From Streptomyces armeniacus (GTDB lineage Bacteria > Actinomycetota > Actinomycetes > Streptomycetales > Streptomycetaceae), in assembly GCF_003355155.1 (NCBI RefSeq), contig NZ_CP031320.1, positions 4,517,367 to 4,581,366 on the forward strand: a stretch of 64,000 bases of DNA, in the 5' to 3' direction. Of the stretch, positions 35,926 to 49,363 are shown piece by piece. Positions within the stretch are counted from its first letter, which is position 1. Every line of letters begins with the position of its first letter. A program made the position numbers and the translations under genes. The notes beneath the pieces are model-generated. The model made no database searches, was not told the origin of the DNA, and worked only from the letters and a program-made list of their open reading frames with translations.

Positions 35926-36786
35926 GTGGCGTCCAACGTCAACCCCACCGTGCGTCGGCGTCGGCTGGGCCAAGAGCTGCGCAGGCTTCGCGAACTCAGG
36001 AACATGACGGCGGAGGAAGTCGCGGACCGCCTGCTGGTCTCGCAGTCGAAGATCAGCCGCCTGGAGAACGGCCGCCGCAGCATCAGCCAGCGCGACGTAC
36101 GCGATCTGTGCGGGGTCTACGAGGTGGAGGACCACCGCATAGTCGACTCGCTCATGCAGATGGCCAAGGAGTCGCGCCAGCAGGGCTGGTGGCACGCGTT
36201 CGGCGACATCCCGTACAGCGTGTACATCGGCCTGGAGACGGACGCCGCGTCGCTGCGCGTGTACGAGCCGCAGGTGGTGCCGGGGCTGCTGCAGACGCCG
36301 GCGTACGCGGAGGCGGTCATCGCCGGCGCGCTCCCGGAGGCGTCCGCGGCCGACGTGGAGAAGCGCGTGCAGGTGCGCATGCGGCGCCAGGACCGGATCA
36401 CGGACTCGCGGCATCCGCTGCGGCTCTGGGCCGTGCTGGACGAGTCGGCGCTGCGCCGCGCGGTCGGCGGGGCGCAGACGATGGTGGAGCAGCTGGAGCA
36501 CCTGCTGGAGATGTCGCGGCAGCCGCATGTGACGATCCAGGTCATGCCGTTCGCGATGGGCGCGCACCCGGGGGTGAACGGGCAGTACGCGATCCTCGAG
36601 TTCCCGGACGCCTCCGACTCGACCGTGATCTACCTCGAGGGCGTCACCAGCGACCTGTATCTCGAGAAGTCCAACGACGTGCAGAGCTACAGCGTGATGT
36701 ACGAGCACCTGCGCGCGCAGGCGCTGAACGCGGACCAGACGCGGGAGTTCGTCGAGAACGTCGCCAAGGAGTACACGCGGGCCTGA
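35926..36786 (+). CDS. scr1: XRE-family regulator with DUF5753 domain (probable Scr1)
   Basis: A 286-aa regulator. HTH: LRRLRELRNMTAEEVADRLL and SQSKISRLENGRRSISQRDV. The C-terminal DUF5753 domain includes WWHAFGDIPYSVYIGLETDA, VPGLLQTPAYAEAVIAG and STVIYLEGVTSDLYLEKSND. GTG 35926 lies after GGAGG. It is followed by a DUF397 gene and preceded by the GPP34 and DD-carboxypeptidase genes, which matches SCO4441 (Scr1), reported with Scr2 as a positive regulator of antibiotic production. The assignment rests on recalled synteny and sequence character, not a search. Confidence 0.88.
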   Translation: MASNVNPTVRRRRLGQELRRLRELRNMTAEEVADRLLVSQSKISRLENGRRSISQRDVRDLCGVYEVEDHRIVDSLMQMAKESRQQGWWHAFGDIPYSVYIGLETDAASLRVYEPQVVPGLLQTPAYAEAVIAGALPEASAADVEKRVQVRMRRQDRITDSRHPLRLWAVLDESALRRAVGGAQTMVEQLEHLLEMSRQPHVTIQVMPFAMGAHPGVNGQYAILEFPDASDSTVIYLEGVTSDLYLEKSNDVQSYSVMYEHLRAQALNADQTREFVENVAKEYTRA

Positions 36787-36942
36787 ACTCCGGGCTGAAA
36801 CGGGGAGGTTACATCCCGTCACATGCCCTGGGAAGACTTGCGTGGAATATGCCACTCGGTCGGGTGAACTGCCCCTTACATGCCCGGATCTGGCGCGTAC
36901 CGTCGAGCAGTCGAGCAGACGTCTCGAGGAACCGGAGCAGAC

Positions 36943-37149
36943 ATGGCAATTCAGCAAGGCACGACGAGCACCTGGACCAAGTCGAGCTACTCGGGCGGCA
37001 ACGGCGCCTGTGTCGAGGTCAAGTCGCCCACGGCGGAGGCCGTCGCGGTACGCGACTCGAAGGACCCCGACCGGCCGGCGCTCAGCTTCTCGCCGGAGGC
37101 GTGGGGCGGCTTCGTGGAGTCGGTCGGCGGGGACGGAGGCGCCTGTTAG
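36943..37149 (+). CDS. scr2: DUF397 domain protein (probable Scr2)
   Basis: A 68-aa DUF397 protein: [40 protein letters not shown] and a short [10 protein letters not shown] helix. ATG 36943 follows GGAG by five bases. It is 156 bp behind its XRE partner, long enough for its own promoter. It probably modulates that regulator, as described for Scr1-Scr2. Confidence 0.9.
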   Translation: MAIQQGTTSTWTKSSYSGGNGACVEVKSPTAEAVAVRDSKDPDRPALSFSPEAWGGFVESVGGDGGAC

Positions 37150-37277
37150 CGTCACCGCCCCTCCCCGGTGCGCGTGTTGAGCCGTTCCGCGCCGCAGCCG
37201 TACGTGAGCTGTGCGTGCGCCGTACGTGAGCCGTACGGGCGCGGGGAGTCCCGCGGGGCGCGGCACGCGTCGTGGAA

Positions 37278-37318
37278 GAGCCCTCTCGACTGATCCGCCG
37301 TCTCGGCCGAGGGGGCTC
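37278..37318. terminator. Hairpin between DUF397 and ADP-ribosylglycohydrolase genes
   Basis: GAGCCCTCTCG (37278-37288) pairs with CGAGGGGGCTC (37308-37318), an 11-bp stem with one G-T wobble and a 19-nt loop, between convergent genes. Confidence 0.55.
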
Positions 37319-37365
37319 GGCCTCTGCCCGGCGCGCGCGCACCAGCGCGTGCCAGCCCCCGTACA

Positions 37366-37435
37366 CCCGTAACGCCGTAAGCCCGTAACGCCGTAAGCCC
37401 GCACCGCCGTAAGCCCGCACCGCCGTAAGCCCGCG
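37366..37435. repeat. 16-bp tandem repeat array
   Basis: Two exact copies of CCCGTAACGCCGTAAG (37366-37397) are followed by two exact copies of CCCGCACCGCCGTAAG (37398-37429) and a partial fifth. The array ends 14 bp before the ADP-ribosylglycohydrolase stop codon, in a 299-bp convergent gap that has no gene. Confidence 0.9.
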
Positions 37436-37448
37436 CCCGTAGCTCCCC

Positions 37449-38567
37449 CTACGCCCGCGGGTAACGCGCCAGCCACGCCGGTGAGGACGAGGCGGGCGAG
37501 TGCAGCGCCGGCCCCTGCGTCATCTCCATCGCGAAGTCGTCCGCCAGCTCCAGGATCGTCGCGCGCCCCTCCAGCTCCGCGACCCAGCCCGGCGGCAGCG
37601 CCGTCTCGCCGTGGATGGTGCCGAGCAGGTTGCCGCAGATCGAGCCGGTGGAGTCGCTGTCCCCGCCGTGGTTGACCGCGAGCAGCAGCCCGTGCTGCAC
37701 GTCCTCGGCCACCAGCGCGCAGTAGACGGCGATCGACAGGGCCTCCTCCGCCGTCCAGCCCTCGCCCAGCGACTGCACGCGTTCCGCCGTCGGCATGCCC
37801 TGCCGTACGGACCCCAGCGCGCGCTTCAGCGCGTCCGTCGTCTCCTCGTGCCCCGGCCGTGCGGCGAGCTGCGCGAGGGCGCGCTGTACGGCGTTGTCCA
37901 GCGAGTCGCCGCGTGCCAGCGCGTGCACGATGGCGGCGCACGCCCCGGCCGCGAGGTAGCCCGTCGGGTGCCCGTGCGTCTGCGCCGCGCACTCCACCGC
38001 CAGCTGGAACACCAGCTTCGGCTCCCAGCCGACCAGCAGCCCGAACGGCGCGGAGCGCATCACGGTGCCGCAGCCCTTGGAGTCGGGGTTCTTCGGTCTG
38101 TCGACGGTGCCCATACGGTCGTCGGCGAGGCCCGTCAGACAGGCGTTGCCGGGTGCGCGCCGGGCGTACAGCCACTCCTCGCGCGCGAGCCAGCCGTCCT
38201 CCTTCTTCCGCTCGTCGGGCCCCCAGTCCCGCTGGGTGGCGGCCCAGCGCCGGTACGCGGCGTGCACGTCCGTCGGAGGGTGCCAGGCGCCCGTGTCACG
38301 CCGTACGTGGGCGCGTATGAGCCCGTCCACGGTGAAGAGGGTCATCTGGGTGTCGTCGGTGATGGCGCCCCTGCGGCCGTACGCGGACACGTAGTCGGTG
38401 ACGCCGACCGCGCCGTACTGCTCCCGGATGGTCTGCAGCGAGTCGAACTCGATGCCCGCCCCCAGCGCGTCCCCGATGGCGCCGCCCAGCAGGCAGCCCC
38501 GCACCCTGCTGCGGAAGTCCTGCTGCTCCGCGCGGCCCCAGATCGCGTCACCGTCCGAAGCGGCCAC
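37449..38567 (-). CDS. ADP-ribosylglycohydrolase family protein
   Basis: A 372-aa DraG-like enzyme that should remove ADP-ribose from proteins or other targets. Two magnesium-site motifs are visible: AITDDTQMTLFT near the N-terminus and NHGGDSDSTGSICGNLLG near the C-terminus; GCLLGGAIGDALGAGIEF opens the domain. GTG 38567 follows GGGGAGGAG. The STAND/TPR gene lies 66 bp upstream on the same strand and may share a transcript. It fits the SCO4435-type genes by recalled order. Confidence 0.92.
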   Translation of the reverse strand: MAASDGDAIWGRAEQQDFRSRVRGCLLGGAIGDALGAGIEFDSLQTIREQYGAVGVTDYVSAYGRRGAITDDTQMTLFTVDGLIRAHVRRDTGAWHPPTDVHAAYRRWAATQRDWGPDERKKEDGWLAREEWLYARRAPGNACLTGLADDRMGTVDRPKNPDSKGCGTVMRSAPFGLLVGWEPKLVFQLAVECAAQTHGHPTGYLAAGACAAIVHALARGDSLDNAVQRALAQLAARPGHEETTDALKRALGSVRQGMPTAERVQSLGEGWTAEEALSIAVYCALVAEDVQHGLLLAVNHGGDSDSTGSICGNLLGTIHGETALPPGWVAELEGRATILELADDFAMEMTQGPALHSPASSSPAWLARYPRA

Positions 38568-38633
38568 TGCGCTCCTCCCCTGCTCGCCTGTGTCGCAGTC
38601 CGCGAGCGGTACATACGACCGCCGACGGGCACT

Positions 38634-42257
<3,624 letters not shown>

Positions 42258-42374
42258 CCCGCCACCTCCCCGACTGCCGTGTGGGTGCGGGGATCAGTCT
42301 TCCAGTACGGACGCCGGTTCGGGCAGACGCCCGGCCCTCAGGTCGCGGTCAGCGCGTCACCCGCCTCCGTACGG

Positions 42375-43178
42375 TCACGCCGGTGCCGTATCGCGCGTCT
42401 CCGTACGGAACATGGCCGCGAGCAGGTCCGCCGTCGCCGTGTCGGCGGGGAAGAACGTCTCCACGGCGATCTCGTCCAGCGTCACGTCACGGGGTGAGCC
42501 GAAGACAGTCGTCGTGTAGAGCAGACTCAGATCGCCGTGGTCCGAGGACAGGAGCATCGGCACGGCCAGGTCGTTGACCGGTTCCTCGTCGCTGTGGTCC
42601 ACCGGCAGCGGGTACGACTCCACTTCGGCCAGCAGCTCCGGCAGGCCCTCCGCCGCCGTACGGGCGAGCTGCCGGCGGATACGGCGGACGACGTGCGCGC
42701 GCCACTGGGCGAGGTTGCGGATGCGCCCGGAGAGGCCGTCCGGGTGGAGGGTGGAGCGCAGCACGTTGACCGGCGGCGTACGCAGATGGGGCGGGAGGTC
42801 CGCGAGGAACGCGCGGGCGGCCCGGTTGGCGGCGAGCAGCTCCCACCGCACGTTCACGGCGAGCGCCGGGCTGGGCTCGTGGCCGGTGAGCACGGCGTCC
42901 ACGGCGACGCGGGCGGCACCGAGGTCGGCGAGCGCGCGTTCCGGGTACACGGGGGCGAAACCGGCGGCCAGATAGACGGTGTTGCGTTCGCGCAGCGGCA
43001 CGTCGAGTTCGTCGCAGAGACGCTCGATCATGTTCCGGCTCGGGGTGGCGCGGCCGGTCTCGATGTAGCTCAGGTGCCGCGTGGAGAGCCGGGCCGCCGA
43101 TGCCACGTCGAGCTGCGAACGGCCGCGGCGTTCACGCCAGCGCCGTACGAGGAGTCCGACCGGTTCCGTGGTTGCCAT
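42375..43178 (-). CDS. MmyB-like XRE transcriptional regulator
   Basis: A 267-aa regulator. HTH: WRERRGRSQLDVASAARLST and RHLSYIETGRATPSRNMIER. The C-terminal MmyB-like ligand-binding domain shows ERALADLGAARVAVDAVLTG, then NRAARAFLADLP and DEIAVETFFPADTATADLL. Family members bind fatty-acid-like ligands. ATG 43178 has only a weak ribosome binding site. The gene is divergent from the SnoaL-like gene at 43335, which is probably its target. Confidence 0.9.
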   Translation of the reverse strand: MATTEPVGLLVRRWRERRGRSQLDVASAARLSTRHLSYIETGRATPSRNMIERLCDELDVPLRERNTVYLAAGFAPVYPERALADLGAARVAVDAVLTGHEPSPALAVNVRWELLAANRAARAFLADLPPHLRTPPVNVLRSTLHPDGLSGRIRNLAQWRAHVVRRIRRQLARTAAEGLPELLAEVESYPLPVDHSDEEPVNDLAVPMLLSSDHGDLSLLYTTTVFGSPRDVTLDEIAVETFFPADTATADLLAAMFRTETRDTAPA

Positions 43179-43334
43179 GCCCCGAGGCTGGCCGATGCGC
43201 CGCGCTGCGGCAATGACCTCGGAGGTTATCGACACCCGGCGGGTGCGGTCCGCACTGTTGCGGCAGCGGACCCCGCGGTCCGCCCCGCGGGGCGACGGGC
43301 CCCGTACGGGCCACGACGGAACGGAGTCAGGACG

Positions 43335-43799
43335 ATGACCGAGACGACCACCGGGAGCACCACCGGCCCCGCCACCGGGAGCACCTCCGGGACGGCCGAG
43401 GAGACGGCCGACGAGACGGCGTACGGAGCGACCGTCGACCACTACGTACGGTTCTGGAACGCCGGAACCCCCGCCGAGCAGCGCGGCCTCGCCACCGCGA
43501 CGTTCGCCGACGACGTCGGGTACTACGCGCCGGTCGGCGTCCTCTCCGGCGCACCAGCCCTGATCGGCTTCCACGACGAGTTCACGGAGCACATGGGCAC
43601 CGTCGTGTTCCGGGCCCGGCGGGAGCCAGAGATCCACCACGGGCGCGCCCGGCTGCTGTGGGCGCTCGACGCGGCCGGGAAGGAGCCGTTCGCCACCGGC
43701 ACCGACGTGCTGGTCTTCGACGGGGACGGCCGTATCAGCACGGTCACCACTTTCCTGGACCAGGCGCCGGAGGGCTTCGACCCCAACGCGCACCACTAG
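43335..43799 (+). CDS. SnoaL-like / NTF2-fold protein
   Basis: A 154-aa protein of the NTF2/SnoaL superfamily: ATVDHYVRFWNAGTPAEQR, ATATFADDVGYYAPVGVLSG and GTDVLVFDGDGRISTVTTFL. The first 30 residues are Thr/Gly/Ser-rich and likely disordered. These folds serve as small cyclases, isomerases or binding proteins. It is divergent from the MmyB-like regulator across 156 bp, an arrangement common for a regulator and its target. Confidence 0.88.
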   Translation: MTETTTGSTTGPATGSTSGTAEETADETAYGATVDHYVRFWNAGTPAEQRGLATATFADDVGYYAPVGVLSGAPALIGFHDEFTEHMGTVVFRARREPEIHHGRARLLWALDAAGKEPFATGTDVLVFDGDGRISTVTTFLDQAPEGFDPNAHH

Positions 43800-43891
43800 G
43801 CGGCCCTTTCGGCGAGAACCGAAAGTCGTTGCGGCCGCACCGTCCGGTGGGCAGCCTGCACAGATCAGTCCGTGACGGGATGGGGGAAACG

Positions 43892-44215
43892 ATGGCGATC
43901 AAGAAGACGGTGGCACGGGCCGCGGCCGTGGCGGTCATCGCGGCGGGCGGCCTCGTGGCAGGCACGAGCGGGGCGGCAGCGGGTGACAACGGTGGCGCGC
44001 CCACCAGCGGCCTCGCGCCGATGGGCGACGACTACGGCGCTGGATACGCCGCACCGATGGGCGACGGCAGCGGCTCGCCGGGTGGTGCAGGTGTCGCCCC
44101 GCCCGAGCACGACTGGGGCATCGCCCCCGCATTCGACGGCGACGGCTCCGCGGACGACTACGCGGCCGGGACCCGCACCGACGGTGACGGCTGGATGGAC
44201 GTGCTGCCCGCCTAG
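43892..44215 (+). CDS. Small secreted protein
   Basis: A 107-aa protein with a clear signal peptide (AIKKTVARAAAVAVIAAGG, cleavage near GAAAGD). The mature part is Gly/Asp/Ala-rich with two similar LAPMGDDYGAGYAAPMGDG-like segments and no cysteine. ATG 43892 follows GGGGGA; ATG 43880 is in frame. Function is unknown; the acidic, repetitive make-up suggests an extracellular or cell-wall-associated role. Confidence 0.7.
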   Translation: MAIKKTVARAAAVAVIAAGGLVAGTSGAAAGDNGGAPTSGLAPMGDDYGAGYAAPMGDGSGSPGGAGVAPPEHDWGIAPAFDGDGSADDYAAGTRTDGDGWMDVLPA

Positions 44216-44313
44216 CAGTCCCGCCCAGTCCGCGTCCATGCGACGTGGACGAGCCGGGCCGCGGCCCGCCCTGGCCGCCGCGCTCTCCCTGCTGACGGCG
44301 GCGGGCGGCCGCA

Positions 44314-44340
44314 GCGGGTCCTCTCAGGGGGAGGACCCGC
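44314..44340. terminator. Terminator between convergent genes
   Basis: GCGGGTCCTC (44314-44323) and GAGGACCCGC (44331-44340) form a perfect 10-bp stem with a 7-nt loop between the secreted-protein gene and fbiC, which face each other. Confidence 0.7.
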
Positions 44341-44379
44341 ACCCGGCGCCACGATGACGGCCGCCCGGCCGCCCGGCCG

Positions 44380-47007
44380 TCAGTCGTCCAACACCGGCAG
44401 CAGCTCCGGCAGATGCCCGTCCGAGGACAGCGCCGCCCGCTGCCGCTCCTCCGGCACCGCCCCGTACGTGGTCGTACGCGGCCGGGACGGGCGGCCCGCC
44501 GCATCCGCGATGGCGACGAGGTCGCGCACCGAGCGGTACGAGCCGTACGACGAGCCCGCCATCCGCGAGATGGTCTCCTCCATCAGCGTGCCGCCGAGGT
44601 CGTTCGCGCCGGAGCGGAGCATCTCGGCGGCGCCGTCCGCTCCCAGCTTGACCCAGCTGGTCTGGATGTTGGTGATGTGCGGGTGCAGCAGCAGCCGGGC
44701 CATCGCGGTGACGGCGCGGTTGTCCCGGGAGGTCGGTCCGGGGCGGGCGATCCCGGCCAGGTACACCGGCGCGTTGGTGTGGATGAACGGCAGCGTCACG
44801 AACTCCGTGAAGCCGCCCGTCTCCTGCTGGATGCGCGCCAGCAGCCGCAGGTGCGCCAGCCAGTGCCGGGGCTGGTCCACATGCCCGTACATCATCGTGG
44901 ACGACGACGGCAGTCCCAGTTCGTGCGCCGTCTTCACGACCTCGACCCAGGTGGACGCGGGCAGCTTGCCCTTGGTGAGGATCCACCGCACCTCGTCGTC
45001 CAGGATCTCCGCCGCCGTACCGGGGATCGAGCCCAGCCCGGCCTCCCGCGCGGCGCTCAGCCACTCCCGTACGGACATGCCCGTACGGGACGCGCCGTTC
45101 ACGACCTCCATCGGGGAGAACGCGTGCACGTGCATGCCGGGGACGCGGCTCCGTACGGCGCGCGCGATGTCGAAGTACGCCGTCCCCGGCAGGTCCGGGT
45201 GGATGCCTCCCTGCATGCACACCTCCACGGCGCCCACGTCCCACGCCTGCTGTGCGCGGTCGGCGACCTGGTCGATGGAGAGGGTGTACGCGTCGGCATC
45301 CGTACGGCGCTGCGCGAAGGCGCAGAAACGGCACCCTGTGTAGCAGACGTTGGTGAAGTTGATGTTGCGCGTGACGATGTACGTCACCTCGTCCCCGACG
45401 GTGTCGCGGCGCACCGCGTCGGCGGTGCGGCACAGGGCGTCCAGGGCGGGCCCGTCGGCGTGCAGCAGCGCGAGCGCCTCCGCGTCGGTGAGCCGCGTCG
45501 GGTCGTCGGCGGCGGTGGCGAGGGCGCCGCGTACGTCGGTGTCGATCCGTTCCGGGGCCATGCCGGGCGCGGCGCGCTCGCGCAGGTCGGCCCAGTCGCC
45601 GTACACCTCGTCGAAGTCGTCGCGGCGGTCGGCGGTGCGGCCCTCGGTGTCGATGGTGCGGTGCAGATCCGTACGGCCGCTGCCGCCGCCCCCCGCGGTG
45701 AACCCCTCGTCGGGCTCCTGCCACGGCCGCCCCTCCACGGGGGCGTCCTCGCGCGCCAGCCCCGTCTCCGGTTCGGCGAGCGCGGTGACGTGCGGGAGCA
45801 GCCTCGGGTCGAGCCAGGGCTCGCCGCGCTGCACGAACTCCGGGTACACGCTGAGCCGTTCGCGCAGCGCGAAGCCCGACTCGCGGGTCCGCTCGGTGAG
45901 CCGCTCCAGCTGCGGCCAGGGCCGCTCCGGGTTGACGTGGTCGATGGTCAGCGGGGAGACGCCGCCCCAGTCGTCGATGCCCGCGTCGAGGATCATCGCG
46001 AACTCGCCGTCCACGAGGTTCGGCGGCGCCTGGATGCGCGCCGACGGGCCGAGGATCAGCCGGGCGACGGCGATCGCCGCGACCAGCTCCGTCAGTTCGG
46101 CGTCCGGCATGCCGCGCATCGCCGTGTCCGGCTTGGCGCGGAAGTTCTGCATGATGACTTCCTGGATGCCGTGGTACGCGCGCTGCACGCGGCGCAGCGC
46201 GAACAGCGAGTCCGCGCGCTCCTCGTACGTCTCGCCGATCCCGATCAGCAGCCCGCTGGTGAACGGCACGTTGGAGCGGCCCGCGTCCTCCAGCACCCGC
46301 AGCCGTACGGCCGGCTCCTTGTCCGGCGAACCGTGGTGCGGGCCGCCCGGCTCACTCCACAGCCGCTCGGACGTCGTCTCCAGCATCATGCCCATGGACG
46401 GCGCGACGGGCTTGAGCCGCTGCAGGTCCGTCCAGCTCAGCACGCCGGGGTTGAGGTGGGGCAGCAGCCCCGTCTCCTCCAGCACCCGGATCGCCATGGC
46501 GCGTACGTACGCGATCGTGTCGTCGTACCCCTCCGCCTCCAGCCACTCCCGCGCCTCCGGCCACCGGTCCTCCGGCTTGTCGCCGAGCGTGAACAGCGCC
46601 TCCTTGCAGCCGAGCGCGGCGCCGCGGCGGGCGACGTCCAGCACCTCGTCCGGGGACATGAACATCCCGTGCCCGTCACGGCGCAGCCTGCCGGGGACCG
46701 TGACGAACGTGCAGTAGTGGCACTTGTCCCGGCACAGCCGGGTGAGCGGCACGAACACACCCTTCGAGTACGTGACGACCCCCGGCCGCCCGGCCGCCTC
46801 CAGCCCGGCATCCCGCACACGCCGTGCCGCCGCCGTCAGCTCCGCCAGATCCCCGCCGCGCGCCTGCAGCAGCACGGCGGCCTCGCCGACGTCGAGCGCG
46901 ACACCGTCCCGCGCGCGCTTGAGCGCGCGGCGCATGGCGTTGGCGGTGGGTGGGGGCGCCGCCCCGGCTGGCTGCCCTGTCTGCCCTGTCTGCGCGTCGG
47001 TGGTCAT
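44380..47007 (-). CDS. fbiC: Bifunctional FO synthase (CofG-CofH fusion)
   Basis: An 875-aa fusion that makes FO, the deazaflavin chromophore of cofactor F420, from tyrosine and a pyrimidine precursor. It has two radical-SAM domains: the N-terminal CofG half with [10 protein letters not shown] and the C-terminal CofH half with [10 protein letters not shown]. Further markers are [18 protein letters not shown] and [19 protein letters not shown]. The linker around residues 415-475 is Gly/Asp-rich. Start ATG 47007. Two genes coding for likely F420-dependent enzymes follow upstream on the same strand. Confidence 0.96.
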   Translation of the reverse strand: MTTDAQTGQTGQPAGAAPPPTANAMRRALKRARDGVALDVGEAAVLLQARGGDLAELTAAARRVRDAGLEAAGRPGVVTYSKGVFVPLTRLCRDKCHYCTFVTVPGRLRRDGHGMFMSPDEVLDVARRGAALGCKEALFTLGDKPEDRWPEAREWLEAEGYDDTIAYVRAMAIRVLEETGLLPHLNPGVLSWTDLQRLKPVAPSMGMMLETTSERLWSEPGGPHHGSPDKEPAVRLRVLEDAGRSNVPFTSGLLIGIGETYEERADSLFALRRVQRAYHGIQEVIMQNFRAKPDTAMRGMPDAELTELVAAIAVARLILGPSARIQAPPNLVDGEFAMILDAGIDDWGGVSPLTIDHVNPERPWPQLERLTERTRESGFALRERLSVYPEFVQRGEPWLDPRLLPHVTALAEPETGLAREDAPVEGRPWQEPDEGFTAGGGGSGRTDLHRTIDTEGRTADRRDDFDEVYGDWADLRERAAPGMAPERIDTDVRGALATAADDPTRLTDAEALALLHADGPALDALCRTADAVRRDTVGDEVTYIVTRNINFTNVCYTGCRFCAFAQRRTDADAYTLSIDQVADRAQQAWDVGAVEVCMQGGIHPDLPGTAYFDIARAVRSRVPGMHVHAFSPMEVVNGASRTGMSVREWLSAAREAGLGSIPGTAAEILDDEVRWILTKGKLPASTWVEVVKTAHELGLPSSSTMMYGHVDQPRHWLAHLRLLARIQQETGGFTEFVTLPFIHTNAPVYLAGIARPGPTSRDNRAVTAMARLLLHPHITNIQTSWVKLGADGAAEMLRSGANDLGGTLMEETISRMAGSSYGSYRSVRDLVAIADAAGRPSRPRTTTYGAVPEERQRAALSSDGHLPELLPVLDD

Positions 47008-47217
47008 CCATCGAGCGTAGCCCCGGGGGCACCGTCTGACCTGCCCGCACGTGGCGGGTGTTCGTCACAGCGGCCGGTGGCGCGCTCTCCGTGCGCCGGG
47101 CACGTCAGCGGCCCCCGTCAAGGCCCGGCGGAGGCCGCTGTCGTACGCGCGTTGAACGGCTCTGGCGTGAACTCCCCGCACTTCACGGCGGGGAGGTGAC
47201 ATGCGGGGTGTGCCGTG

Positions 47218-47697
47218 TCAGTGCGGCTCGGGGGCCGGTTCGAGGACGAAGACCGGGATCTCGCGGTCCGTCTTCTTCTGGTAGTCGGCGTAGTCCGGGT
47301 ACGCCTCGACCGCGCGCACCCACCACTCGGCCTTCTCGTCGCCGGTCACCTCGCGGGCGACCATGTCCTGGCGCACCGGGCCGTCCTGAAGCTCCACACG
47401 GGGATCGGCGACCACGTTGTGGTACCAGACGGGGTGCTTCGGGGCTCCGCCCAGGGAGGCGACCGCGGCGTAGGCGCCGTCGTGCTCCACGCGCATCAGC
47501 GGGGTCTTGCGGAGCCTGCCGCTCTTGACGCCCACGGTGGTCAGGATGATGACGGGGAGGTCCCGCCGCCGTTCGTCGCCGGGGCCGACCAGGCTCTCCA
47601 GGGTCGTGCCCCGCGTGCCGCCGGAGCTCTCGTACAGCTCCACCTGGTCCCGTACCAACTGCGTCGTGCTCGGCTCGTACTCGCCCTTGAGTGGCAT
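47218..47697 (-). CDS. Deazaflavin (F420)-dependent nitroreductase family protein
   Basis: A 159-aa split-barrel protein of the Ddn family: [39 protein letters not shown] and [28 protein letters not shown] is the usual F420-phosphate contact. I chose ATG 47697 because homologues start [10 protein letters not shown] and GGAGA lies 8 nt upstream; ATG 47712 is the longer option. It lies 210 bp upstream of fbiC on the same strand, consistent with an F420 role. Confidence 0.93.
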   Translation of the reverse strand: MPLKGEYEPSTTQLVRDQVELYESSGGTRGTTLESLVGPGDERRRDLPVIILTTVGVKSGRLRKTPLMRVEHDGAYAAVASLGGAPKHPVWYHNVVADPRVELQDGPVRQDMVAREVTGDEKAEWWVRAVEAYPDYADYQKKTDREIPVFVLEPAPEPH

Positions 47698-47876
47698 ATC
47701 GCGCGTCTCCATGCTGTGGGTCGAAGCTGTCGGAAGCTGTCGGAAGAGTCCTCGGCACGTGCAACGCGGCAGGCGGACGTGATCTTCCCGCGTCCCTCGT
47801 CCCGGGTCCCGGGTCCGGGTCCCGCGTCCCGCGTGCGCCGCCCGTACGGCGCGCTGCCGTGGTGCCGCTGCCTCCG

Positions 47877-48710
47877 TCAGAGGTACTGCGCGTAGTCGTC
47901 CAGGGTGCGGAGCACGTCGCGTTCGTCACCGGAAGGGAGCAGCAGGACGAACTCCTCGACGCCCTGTTCGCGGAAGTGCGCGAGCTTCCCCGGCGAGGGC
48001 AGCACGTAGCTGAGCACCACCTCGGGAGGCTGCCCGGGTGCGCGTCCCGCCTCCTGCCAGGCCGTACGGAGCCGGGCGAGGCTGTCGCCCAGCCCGCGCC
48101 CGCTGTTGGGCATCCAGCCGTCGGCGTACTCCGCGATGTGCGCGAACAGCGTCGGGCCCGGCGCGCCGCCCAGCAGCAGCCGGGGGCCGCCCGTACGGGA
48201 CGGTTTCGGATGCGCGTGGCTCGCCGGCACGGACCCGAATTCGCCCTCGTACGGTGTCGGTTCAGGCGCCCACAGGGCGCGCATCAGCGCGATCCGGTCG
48301 CGTACGAGGGCGCGCCGCGTACGCCACTCCACGCCGTGGTCGGCGGCCTCCTCCGCGTTCCAGCCGAAGCCGACGCCGAGGGTGAAGCGGCCCTGCGCGA
48401 GCAGGTCGAGCGTCGCGATCTGCTTGGCGAGCACGATCGGGTCGTGCTGCGCCGCGAGCAGGATGCTCGTGCCCAGGTGCAGCCGGGTGGTGACGGAGGC
48501 GGCGGTGGCGAGCGCGACCAGCGGGTCGAGAGTGCGCCCGTAGTCGCGCGGCAGTTCGCCGCCCATCGGGGACGGCGACTCGCGGCTGATCGGGATGTGG
48601 GTGTGCTCGGGGAGGTACAGGCCGTCGAAACCGCGCTCCTCGAGCTCGCGGGCGAGCCGGGCGGGGCTGATCGTCTCGTCGGTGAGTACGGCGGTCGTCG
48701 CAATCCGCAT
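47877..48710 (-). CDS. LLM-class F420-dependent oxidoreductase
   Basis: A 277-aa luciferase-like TIM-barrel enzyme. Typical stretches are [40 protein letters not shown] and [20 protein letters not shown]. Length and sequence fit the F420-using branch. ATG 48710 has only a weak ribosome binding site; the open frame reaches 49049 but that extension is antisense to another gene. It sits near fbiC and the Ddn-like gene. The substrate is unknown. Confidence 0.92.
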   Translation of the reverse strand: MRIATTAVLTDETISPARLARELEERGFDGLYLPEHTHIPISRESPSPMGGELPRDYGRTLDPLVALATAASVTTRLHLGTSILLAAQHDPIVLAKQIATLDLLAQGRFTLGVGFGWNAEEAADHGVEWRTRRALVRDRIALMRALWAPEPTPYEGEFGSVPASHAHPKPSRTGGPRLLLGGAPGPTLFAHIAEYADGWMPNSGRGLGDSLARLRTAWQEAGRAPGQPPEVVLSYVLPSPGKLAHFREQGVEEFVLLLPSGDERDVLRTLDDYAQYL

Positions 48711-48786
48711 CCGGAGACACCCTTTTCGTCGTCTGAACCCGTGAATGTGCGCACCACCATGCACTGACCAATCGGGGGAGTACACC

Positions 48787-49332
48787 ATGCGCATCACGAG
48801 TGTCCTGATTCTGCCCGCGGTCCTGCTCGGGGCCCTGATCGGCGGGGCGTCGCCGTCCGTGGCGCACGCCGCGGCGAAGGGGGCGGCGCCGGGGACGGTG
48901 CCGGACGCCGCACCGGGCACGGTGCCGGGCACCGCGCCGGACACGGCACCGGAGCGGGCGTCCGGCACCACCGGAGGCGGTGGCCGTGGCGGGGTGAGCA
49001 GCAGCGGCGCCGGCAGTTCGAGCGGCGGCCGGAGCGGCGGCACCACCATCGGGGGCAGCCGGAGCGGCGGCGTGAGCAGCGTCAGCAGCGGGGGCGTCAG
49101 CGTCGGCGGTGTCGACGACGACGAGGACGACGACTTCGAGGACGACTACGACGACGCGGACGGCCTCGACGACGAGTACGGGACCGGCGACGCGTACGAC
49201 GACGAGCCGACGGAGGAGCCCGCCTCCAGCGGCGGCGGTTCCGGTGCGACTGTGGCCATCGTGCTGATCCTCGTGTTCGTCGGCGGCCTGTTCGTCTACG
49301 CGCTCGCCGCGAACGCGCGCCGCCGCCGCTGA
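48787..49332 (+). CDS. Secreted, C-terminally membrane-anchored Gly/Ser-rich protein
   Basis: A 181-aa protein: signal peptide (ITSVLILPAVLLGALIGGA), a Pro/Thr-rich repeat region (APGTVPGTAPDTAP), a Gly/Ser-rich stretch, a strongly acidic segment (DDDEDDDFEDDYDD) and a C-terminal membrane helix with an ARRRR stop-transfer tail. There is no LPxTG-type sortase signal. ATG 48787 follows GGGGGAG. It is probably an extracellular low-complexity surface protein; function unknown. It is divergent from the LLM oxidoreductase. Confidence 0.75.
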   Translation: MRITSVLILPAVLLGALIGGASPSVAHAAAKGAAPGTVPDAAPGTVPGTAPDTAPERASGTTGGGGRGGVSSSGAGSSSGGRSGGTTIGGSRSGGVSSVSSGGVSVGGVDDDEDDDFEDDYDDADGLDDEYGTGDAYDDEPTEEPASSGGGSGATVAIVLILVFVGGLFVYALAANARRRR

Positions 49333-49363
49333 ACGGCGGCAGCGGCTCGTCCCGGACGCCGCC

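Noticed and set aside
44413..47199. 928-aa open frame on the + strand
   Set aside because: Antisense to fbiC, whose radical-SAM motifs prove the minus-strand frame.
48787..49332. Sortase-anchored surface protein
   Set aside because: The C-terminal helix and Arg tail are present but no LPxTG or similar signal precedes them.
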